A DNA stretch of 64,000 nt from Heterocephalus glaber. Its lineage: Eukaryota > Chordata > Mammalia > Rodentia > Bathyergidae. Where the stretch lies: the NCBI RefSeq assembly GCF_000247695.1, contig NW_004624881.1:776004-840003 (forward strand), written 5' to 3'. Made by a program: the position numbers and the translations under genes. Below are positions 55,961 to 64,000 of the stretch, in pieces (positions within the stretch are counted from its first letter, which is position 1; the number at the start of each line of letters is the position of its first letter). The notes under the pieces are model-generated. The model saw nothing but the letters and a program-made list of their open reading frames with translations. It ran no database searches and was not told where the DNA came from.

Positions 55961-58900
55961 TAAAAGACCTCTGATACTAATGACTATTCCATCAATTTTA
56001 ACATATGTTATGCTAATCATCTACTTAGGCCTCTTTTTTACACTAGTTGATATGCTGACCTTATTTATCAAATAGGACAATCTTTTTATAAGTCAGTTAG
56101 CTTTGTGAGAATCCAAGATATTTTAGGTGCCTGCCAAGGCCTCCAAATTGGACAGTTACTGATCTGAATGGAATAGTTAGAATCAGGAACCACAGTTAAA
56201 TAAGATATGTGGTGTGTGTGTGTGTGTATGTGTGTTTAGTATATGCTTCCACATAGTTTGTCAGATGTACAGGGCCAACACTGGCCAGCCCTGGTCATCA
56301 GGACAATCCCTGGGGTGTCAGGGCTTGAAGGGACAGTGCAAGGAGAGAGAACAAGGGAAAAGAAAAGTATGATGTTCCTGGATGTCATGGAGGCATGGAA
56401 GAAAACAGAGCCCTGATTAAGTTCAGCTCAATTCATGTTTATTTCAGCCGAAATGATAAGACATCCTGGAAAAGAGGTAAAAATGTTAATACATTTGAGA
56501 AGGCAGGTAAGTGGGTATAGCTCACTTTGCAATTAAGCTTTCCTTTTTAATCTTTATGTTTTCTTTTTAATTTGTGAATATTGAGTTTTATGATCAAAAT
56601 TACTTCTTTAAAAATCTAAAAAAAACCACAGACAGTCGTCCTTTGCAACTGCCAGTGTGTAAAGCATGACCACAGACAGTAACACTAACTAGAGTGAAGG
56701 GAGCTATGTGGAGAGCTTCCAAAGAGGGCAAGGTGCTCCGTAATGCAGTCAAGAGACTGGCTCCCTGTGTAGGTGGGGATTTTATGTCTGGGACTCTGTG
56801 ATGGACAGGGCTCTGAGTCACAAGGCCTCTGGAGTGAGTGGTGGCTGCCTTAGAATCTCCTCCTCCATAAGAGAGAGGAAGCAACATTGTACAGTAGGAA
56901 GCCCCATCCAAGAGTGAGTGCCAGTTCCCAGGGAAGGAAGAACCTAGGATCTGCATAGGAATCTGTTCCTTGACCCTCACCTGTGAGTGTGGCCAGTGTG
57001 AGGGTCTCTCCTTGTCTGAAAATCTGACATTGTTGAGGAAAAATATGAGATAATTTATATGAGAAAAGGAGTGGACAATGCAGAATTATACAGAGGAAAA
57101 TATTCCTTAGCCTGTTTATTAAATATTGTATATGTTTTATAGATTATCATAGTGTATGTACTTTTGACAACATACTAAGCTTGCCACTACCCCAATCAAA
57201 ATCCTGTGTTCTCTCTGCAGAAGTGTGATAGAGAGAAAGACACAAAATCTTCTTAATGGCTGAGATATTTTACTTTATTTAAATGTTTATTAAACACTTA
57301 TGATAAATGTATCTTCTAGTTGTTAGATAAGTGCATCAAAATGACTTTATAGAAACAACTATATATAAAGAACTTCAATCCTCTCCTTTAAATCAGACTT
57401 TAAAATTTACATGTAAAAATATCCTTATATTCCATCTAGGGCAATGATGGCAAACCTTTTAGAGATGAGTGCCTAGACTCCAACCCTAAGCCCACTAATG
57501 TATCACAAAGCACCAACACTGCAATTAAACCTAAATACTGAGGTTTTAGTTTAGAAAAAACAACTCATACATTAACATCCTTTGTTTGAAAAGAAAAATA
57601 AGTAACATCATGCCATAACCACTGATCTAGTGCAAATTTTTGTTTATAATTTGTTAGGGAAGTGATTTTTCACCCCAAATTACCTCGTTTCCTTATTTAC
57701 GTTCCATATGAATCATCAAACACATTAACAAAATTATGTGACTCAGTGGCATAAAAATGAAGCAAAGAAGAATTCGGTGAGATGATGTAAATCACACAGA
57801 ACTGAATCACAGTGAGGGCAGTGGAGTAGCCATGTGGAGATCCCAGGTTCTTCTACAGTACAGGATCCTGGGGCATGCTGGAGTCAGGGGACTGGGGATC
57901 TTCCCAAACATTTGTGTCACTTCAGATCTCTTCCTAATTTAGATTTCCACCTCCTTCCCCAATGTCTTTTAAAAATTCCAGGATCTTTAAACATCTCAGG
58001 ATCTGTGATCAATCTTTCTTTGGATTACAATTTAGAACTCATTTTCAGCCTATGCCCCTACTTCTGTACACTTAATTTTTCTTCATGTTACATTATTTTT
58101 CTAAATAAAAATAAGTCAGTAGAAAATGATGGTAAATCTTGAAGTCTGGGAGTTTTACTTTGGGGTTAGTTAATTTGGAAGATGACTCTGTGTTATGTTT
58201 TATAGACATTTTAAAATCAGGGTTAGAGACTATAACTGACATTTTAGAAAGGCCTGATTGGTGATTTCTTTTTTAATCCAACATCTGCTTTTTCCACTGT
58301 TGTTACCTGGGCTGTATCATGGCTCCAGAGATGCAGATATTTTCTCCCTGGTCTCCATGCAATATGTTCTTCCTGGTAACCTATTACATCCATCATACAT
58401 TCAACATCTGAGAGGTTTCTCCACATGGAAAATCATTCCATGTTGCTCCATATTTTCAACCAATAGCTTTAATTGGATTATTCATATTTCCTCATTTAGA
58501 AACAAAGTTGAAGCATGTGCCTATAACCAGATGCTAAATATGTCTCCAGGCTCATGACTAAAATGTTCTTTCACACACAAAGGCATCCTGGATCCTCCCC
58601 CTCCTGAACCAGCCTGGGATGGGTGTTTCTTACACTCTTGACTATACTCGTAGAGGTAGACATGCCCTTATTCCTCAAAATTGAAGTGATACTTTTAAAG
58701 ACCAAAGAATGAGCTCTCTCTTGTTTTCTACATGCTTACATCAGTCAATTTAAAAGATATTACTGCAGGAGGAAAAAAATCAATTTCTCAAAAACACAAA
58801 CACACATTAAGAAACAAACAAGGAAAAGCTTAGTTCCCTTTCCATACAGAATTAGGAGAGAGGAAATTATTAAAAGAGAACTGAATTCTCTCTTTTTCCT

Positions 58901-59460
58901 TTCTGAATAGTTTCATAGATATTTTCATAAAATTAGACAATAGATGGCTTGGTCTAGGATGGAAAAGTTAAAATACAGGATATTAATTTGTTGTCTGAAT
59001 CAAAGTGTGCATGTGTTTCCATTTGGTAAGGCCCCAGTGTATTTTCACTTGGCTGGGGGTTAGATGGTAGGAAGAAAAGAAGAGGAGAAGGTCTTTGCAC
59101 TGAAGAGACTATCAAAATGATAAAAGAATTTCAACAAGGAGTTTCCTACTATAGGGATAATTTAGCATAGACAAATATAATTGCTTTCTCCTAAACTTTC
59201 TATTTACTCTACCTGTGAGAAAAGAGTAAGCTCTTATGAACTCTAGTATGTAACCATTAAGGAAGTGCTATTCTTTTGAAGGATGAATGAAAATGGTGAA
59301 ATAGCCTTGGATCATGTCTCCCAACATATGTGCCTAAATGAGGTCACTGAGTGTTGGTAAGAGGGACTTATGCATGCATTGGGTACACTGCCCAGTAGAG
59401 AGCCTTGGTACAATGTTCCTTTGAAAATTGAAGTAATAAATATGCTGGTATTCTCTCTAA
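55961..59460. other. AT-rich non-coding DNA between OR2M-like copies
   Basis: About 3.5 kb with no gene that I recognise. It includes a (GT)n run at 56,209-56,236 and some probable repeat debris. Frames such as 57,834-58,142 have no motif. The promoter and first exon of the downstream OR would be expected in the right part. Confidence 0.4.
56209..56236. repeat. (GT)n microsatellite
   Basis: GT repeat with one TATG interruption. Confidence 0.85.
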
Positions 59461-59467
59461 CTTTCAG
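59455..59467 (+). promoter_or_regulatory. Probable 5'-UTR splice acceptor of OR2M-like copy 2
   Basis: TCTCTAACTTTCAG precedes ATAAGGCAAC; the AG is at 59,466-59,467, 19 bases before the former start codon. It aligns with CTAG|ATAAAG in front of OR2M-like copy 1. Confidence 0.55.
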
Positions 59468-59486
59468 ATAAGGCAACATATCCAGG

Positions 59487-60405
59487 ATAGCATAGGGAAA
59501 CCAGACTTTCAACTCTGACTTCATCCTGGTGGGAATCTTTGATCACAGCCCCATCCACACCTTCCTGTTGACCCTGGTCCTGGTCATCTTCATAGTGCCT
59601 TACATGGGAAACACAGCCATGGTCCTGCTTGGATGCCCAGATGCACACACCCATGTACTTCCTCCTCAGCCAGGTCTCCCTCATGCTGGTCTGCACCACT
59701 GTCCCCAAGATGGCAATCAACTTCCTGTCTGGCAGGAAATCCATCTCTCTGGCAGGCTGTAGGACCCAGATCTTCCTCTATGTGTCCCTGCTCAGACATG
59801 AATATTTCCTGCTGGCTGCAATGCCCTATGACCACCATGCTGCCATTTGCCAGCCTTTAAGGTACCCAGTGCTCATTAGCCAGAAATTCCGTGTGCTCCT
59901 GACTGCTGGTTCCTGGATCTTGGGCTTTCTGGATGGCATCATCATGCACACAGATGCCCTGTCATTCTCCTACTGCATCTCTCTGGTAATCAACCACTTT
60001 TTCTGTGATGTTGCAGCCCTCCTACCTCTCTCCTACATGGACACTACAGCATTTGAAAGGCTGCTGTTCACCTGTTGCATGGTGATGCTAATCTTCCCTG
60101 TTGTAGTCATCATCACTTCCTTCTCCTGTGTCCTTTGAGCTGTTATCCATATGGGCTCTGGCAAAAGTCACCACAAAGCCTTCACAACCTGCTCCTCCCA
60201 CATGTTAGTGGTTGGGGTTTACTATGGGCCTGGCATGTTTATGTACATGAGACCAACCTCCACACACACCCCAGAGCAGGACAGGATGGTGTTGGTCTTC
60301 TATGCCATCCTCATGACCATGCTGAACCCACTCATCTACAGCCTGAGGAACAGGGGCATCTCCAGGGGGCTTAAGAAGCTGCTGGGGAAAGGAAAGTTCC
60401 TGTGA
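59487..60405 (+). pseudogene. Olfactory receptor pseudogene, OR2M-like (copy 2)
   Basis: Second OR2M-type odorant receptor, about 10 kb from copy 1 and on the same strand. Blocks: GNQTFNSDFILVGIFDHSPI at the start, MGNTAMVLL in TM1, MHTPMYFLLS in TM2, CTTVPKM and LAGCRTQIF in TM3 region, DALSFSYC and FFCDVAALLPL in loop 2, KAFTTCSSHMLVVG in TM6, [11 protein letters not shown] in TM7, stop at 60,403-60,405. Lesions: the start codon is ATA (59,487-59,489), the third codon is TAG, a frameshift occurs near 59,630 (a loss of about 8 bases by family comparison), three codons are missing after VSLM, DRY reads DHH (MPYDHHAAIC), and TGA interrupts at 60,136-60,138. It is more decayed than copy 1, and none of the lesions is shared, so the two died independently. 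Confidence 0.92.
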
Positions 60406-60409
60406 CTTC

Positions 60410-61140
60410 ACAGAGATCCTTGGAAAGTCCACACTTGGTGATAAGGGGATGGGGATCACTTGCATTATCCTATCCAAACTTGCTTTTCTTCTGCTTTTTC
60501 TTCTCTAATTGAAGAGATCTCTTACACACTATTGTGATATATGTATAATGCATAACCCTTTAGCTGGGTGAAGAAGAGGCAGTCCACCGAGACTGTGCAC
60601 CTCTGTAAATGTCAGTTCTCTCTGGGCCTCGCCACAAGTGGCAGCTGATTCTGGGCTGCTTTTGTCTCCAGCCTAGGGTGGATCTGAAGGCTCTTTGCTT
60701 GTATAAGACTAAGAGGCACAATTGAATCTGGATGTGAACACATGCATTTCTGTCCACAGAGCAGTCCTCTGGTGGTGTGTGTCTTCAGTTTTACTGGTGT
60801 TCAAACCGTGTATGAAATATTTTTGTCTCTATTCTTCTCTACTTATTACCCAAACATTTAGAAGTGGGGAGTTAGTGTGGGCTCTTCTTTCATTTAAGTT
60901 TCTATATAAAATAGCTCTTATAAATTACTCTTTAATTTGTATATTAAATGTAGATTTTTTAATGATTTTGGTTAAAATATCTATTCCATTATGCTGCACA
61001 ATCATCGTTGCTATGTATACTTTTATCCCTCATTCAATCAGTATTGAATGCTTGAGAAAATAGAGAACTATAAGTTTCTGTAATTGATAACCTTGGTTTT
61101 CTTAAACAAAATTCTGAGTAAAACCATTTGTTTTAAATTA
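60410..61140. other. AT-rich DNA 3' of OR2M-like copy 2
   Basis: No gene. The open frame at 60,722-61,063 has no recognised motif and is probably chance. Confidence 0.4.
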
Positions 61141-61144
61141 ACTT

Positions 61145-61325
61145 TAACAACCCCCCACCCCCCAGCAGAGGGGTGGAATCCAGAATCTCACACCATGGAG
61201 CTACATACTCAGACCTTTTCTTTTTTTAAATTTTGAGATAGGATTGCCTTGAACTTGCATTTCTCCTGCATGAGCCTCCTGAGCAGTGGGGATTACAGAA
61301 ATGTGCTCCACCTACCACACTAAAA
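61145..61325 (-). mobile_element. Composite B1 + ID SINE
   Basis: Antisense composite: an ID-type half (CAGAGGGGTGGAATCCAGAATCTC, GAGCTACATACTCAG) next to a B1 half (TTTTGAGATAGGATTGCC, GAACTTGCATTTCTCCTG, GAGCCTCCTGAGCAGTGGG). It is the same class as 18,795-18,978 in the opposite orientation. Confidence 0.78.
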
Positions 61326-61337
61326 ATCATTACTTCA

Positions 61338-61416
61338 AGGGATGGGGATGTAGCTCAGTGGTTCCAGCGCCTGCCTTGCAATCACAAGGTCCTGAGTTCA
61401 ATCCCTGGTACCAAAA

Positions 61417-61446
<30 letters not shown>
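61338..61446 (+). mobile_element. ID-type SINE with perfect target duplication
   Basis: Plus strand: GGGATGGGGATGTAGCTCAG (box A), GTCCTGAGTTCAATCCCTGG (box B), CCAAAATTAAAT and an (AAAT)n tail. A perfect 12-bp duplication, ATCATTACTTCA, is at 61,326-61,337 and 61,447-61,458. It sits directly after the composite SINE. Confidence 0.95.
61411..61446 (+). repeat. (AAAT)n tail of the SINE
   Basis: About nine AAAT units; grown from the A-rich tail of the ID element. Confidence 0.85.
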
Positions 61447-61447
<1 letters not shown>

Positions 61448-61459
61448 TCATTACTTCAG

Positions 61460-62035
61460 TATTTCTGGCTCCTAAATCTGTCAAAATCAACTGTCTTAAT
61501 GTTCCACAAGGGGACTGCACTTTGATGAAACATTTATTTTTCCAATCTGTTATCATGTGATTGTAGTCTGTTTATGTAAATCCCTTTATCCTTGAAAATT
61601 GAAAGCAATCATTGCCTATCTCAGACTAATTGCCTTGATTTTCCTGTCTTATAATCCAACCTTTATTTGATAATATTTTATCATTTTAAATTCATATTCT
61701 TACTAAACCTAGATGTTATGGTTTAATGACATGACCATGGGACACAATTGATTGCATTGCTTAGGCAATTACAAAATACATTTTGCCTAGTAGAATATTC
61801 TCAATATTTTTTGTTTATAGTGAACTTCATGGATCAAAATGCAACAGTTTAAGTGCACAACTGGGTAGTTTTGAACATATTCAGTGCTTTGTGTAAGTAT
61901 TAACACTAATCTATTGGTGATCTGTTTTACTACTCTGAAAAGTAAACTCATAGTTATTAGTATTTCATTCCCATTCTCTCTTGCCCTTATTCTTGGCAAT
62001 TGCTATTTCTTTTTCTAATTTCCAAATTTATCTTA
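61460..62035. other. AT-rich non-coding DNA
   Basis: No gene or named repeat recognised. Confidence 0.35.
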
Positions 62036-62039
62036 TTGT

Positions 62040-62191
62040 GTCATATTAACAATACATAATAGTGAGATTCATTTTAGAACATAGGTAGGTGCACATATTT
62101 TTATTACTTTGTCCCCACTACCCCTGTCTGTCCTTCCCCTTCCCCAGATCCCATTCCTCATAGGAAATAGTCTACTTTCTACTTTATTGTC

Positions 62192-62234
<43 letters not shown>

Positions 62235-64000
62235 TTCATAGAAGATGTGTAATATTTAACATACTATGTCTGGTTTATTTCCCCTACGATGATGGTCTCT
62301 AGCTCCCATCAATTTTCCTGCAAGGACATGGATTTGATAGAGTATATATACAGAAATGAGCTGGGGCAGGGAAACTGACAGCAGAACATCAAGAAAAAAC
62401 TTCATGACTTCCTGAGAAGGGAAGGGTGTGAATGAATATGGATGCTAAAGTCCTCTCCTTTCTGACCCTGAGCCCCATTCTGTGACCCTCCTCACAAATC
62501 TCCTGGAGGAGAATGCAAGACTGAGGCTTCCACAGATACAGCAGCACCGCCAGGCTGATTGCACTTTTCTGTAACAACCTTACTCTCTGTCTGGCTGCAG
62601 AAGGCTTTATACCCATCCTCCACAGGGCAGCCACTGTAATTTGTCTATAGGTTTGCCTATTTCACACACTACACAAGTGGAGTGACACAGTATGTGGTCT
62701 TTTGTGAGTGGCTTCTTTCCCATGGGGAATGTCAGACTGAAGTTTCCATAACTCATTCTTTTGTACAAGTTAATAATATTGCTTTATGTGATTTTGCTAC
62801 ATTTGATCTACTTGCCTAATAATTGATGGACATTTGGAGTATTTCCATGTGTTTGCTATTATGATTAATTTTTCTACAGATGTACATGTACAAGTTTTCA
62901 TGTGGACATGTTTTCAGTTTCCTTGTGTGTGTATATTGAAATAGAAGTGTTCAGTCACATAGTAACAGACTCTAAATTTTAGAAATGCTGCCCATCTGTT
63001 CTCCACACTGACTGCAAAAGTTTCCATTTCCAAAAGCAAATGTAGCATGGTTTCAGCATTTCCAGGTCCTCACCATTTTGGTATTTTCCACTGTTTAGTT
63101 ATACTATTCTATTTGGTAAGAAGTTGTATCTCATGTGACTTTGTGTGTATTTCCTGAGTGATTAGTGATGCTAAGCTGGGTCATTTGTCCTTTTTTTGTT
63201 TAAGTTTCTTCATATCTTCTGGACACTAAACCTTTCTCAAATGTATAATATGAATACATGTTCTCCCATCCAGTGACACATTTTTTCACTTATTGAAAGT
63301 CTCCTTTGAATTATAAAAGTACATGATGTAATTGAACATGAATTAGATTCAATTTAAATGATTCCAGTTGTGATATAACTTGAGAAATATTAATCTTAGA
63401 TATAGGCTTTTTCCTTTAACAGTTGTAATGCATATTTATGTCCCTGAGGCATTTTGAGGTCATTATTTTATAAAGGGTATAGTACAGTTCCAGTTGCATT
63501 CTTTCCACAAGGACACCCAGAACTTAACAACACCATCTATTGAAGATCTCATGCTTTGCCTCTTACATCATCAAAAGATGTTTGACTATAGATTTACTGA
63601 CTTATTCCTGGATATCTATTTCCATTTCATGGATCTGTACCTCTATCTCATGATAATAGATGGATTGAATATAAAACTCTGATAGAAAGTTTGAAGATGG
63701 AAACTGTGAGTCTTCCAAATTTGTTATTTCTGGCTGTCTCAGTTACTATAAATCTTTTAAACTTCTCTATAAATGTTAGAATAATTTTGTAAATTTCTTA
63801 TAAAAGTAACAGCTAGAATTATTATAAAGGTGGCATTTCATCAACAGATTAATTTTAAGGGAATTTTTGTTTTATCAATAGTTTTCCTAATTCATAAATA
63901 CAGGGTATCTTTCTTGCAAATTTCTTTGAACATTTTGTAGCTTGTTGTACTCAAATCTTTTATTATTTTATTTTTAAGTATTTGTTAATATTTTATTATA
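62040..64000 (-). mobile_element. Old L1, 3' end and distal ORF2
   Basis: Antisense of L1 3'UTR (about 62,040-62,340, interrupted by a (TC)n run) and ORF2 end (AATTGATGGACATTTGGAG, TTCTACAGATGTACATG, TCACATAGTAACAGACTC, TGTTCTCCACACTGACTGC). L1-like blocks continue toward the window edge. No open frame persists. The block 62,340-62,640 between the two is unassigned. The element likely extends beyond the window. Confidence 0.65.
62194..62228. repeat. (TC)n microsatellite
   Basis: About 17 uninterrupted TC units within L1-derived sequence. Confidence 0.9.

Noticed and set aside
1..64000. CRISPR arrays, bacterial operons, origins or other prokaryotic systems
   Set aside because: Nothing of the kind is present; all features are those of a mammalian nuclear genome.

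Overview
The window is vertebrate nuclear DNA from a mammal, almost certainly a rodent. Evidence: single-exon olfactory receptor (OR) genes, LINE-1 and L2 copies, MaLR-like LTRs, a class I endogenous retrovirus, tRNA-derived ID-type SINEs (box A TAGCTCAGTGG, box B like GAGTTCAATCC) and composite B1+ID SINEs. The B1+ID composites point to a non-murine rodent of the squirrel/beaver/kangaroo-rat kind; the species is not determinable by eye. There are no bacterial-type genes, no CRISPR array and no functional RNA gene that I can support. Two runs of exactly 100 N (9,251-9,350 and 29,347-29,446) are assembly gaps.

The coding content is part of an olfactory receptor cluster. I see four OR loci: an OR2T-like pseudogene (about 4.9-5.86 kb, minus), one intact OR14-like gene (33.7-34.6 kb, minus), and two OR2M-like pseudogenes (48.5-49.4 kb and 59.5-60.4 kb, plus). 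The OR2T/OR2M/OR14 mixture resembles the cluster at human 1q44 as I know it. A second kind of gene lies at 15.0-18.0 kb on the minus strand: at least two exons of an L-amino-acid oxidase (LAO1/IL4I1 family) flavoenzyme. They still join in frame, but an in-frame stop and a frameshift break the reading frame, so I call it a pseudogene. Only the OR14-like gene looks able to encode a full-length protein.

Region by region: 0-4.9 kb is non-coding with an LTR-like repeat; 4.9-5.9 kb OR2T pseudogene; 5.9-11.2 kb non-coding with L2, L1 and LTR-like relics and a gap; 11.3-13.8 kb two L1 pieces; 14-23 kb the oxidase pseudogene with scattered L1, L2 and SINE insertions; 23.2-30.7 kb a nearly full-length dead L1 (minus) beside an inverted L1 3' piece and an older L1; 31-43 kb mostly AT-rich intergenic DNA with the OR14 gene, a 650-bp repeat pair, ID SINEs, a MaLR relic and an L1 ORF1/5'UTR piece; 43.46-48.44 kb a gammaretrovirus-like provirus with two LTRs, deleted in pol and env; 48.5-60.4 kb the two OR2M pseudogenes with a twin-primed L1 between them; 61-64 kb SINEs and an old L1.

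The most interesting observation is the provirus. Its flanks carry a 5-bp near-duplication (CTACA/CTAGA), and its right LTR ends 22 bp before the start codon of the first OR2M-like gene. Comparison with the second OR2M copy, which has a clear splice acceptor at the same place, suggests that the provirus landed inside the 5'-UTR splice acceptor of that receptor gene. I found no unknown multi-gene system.
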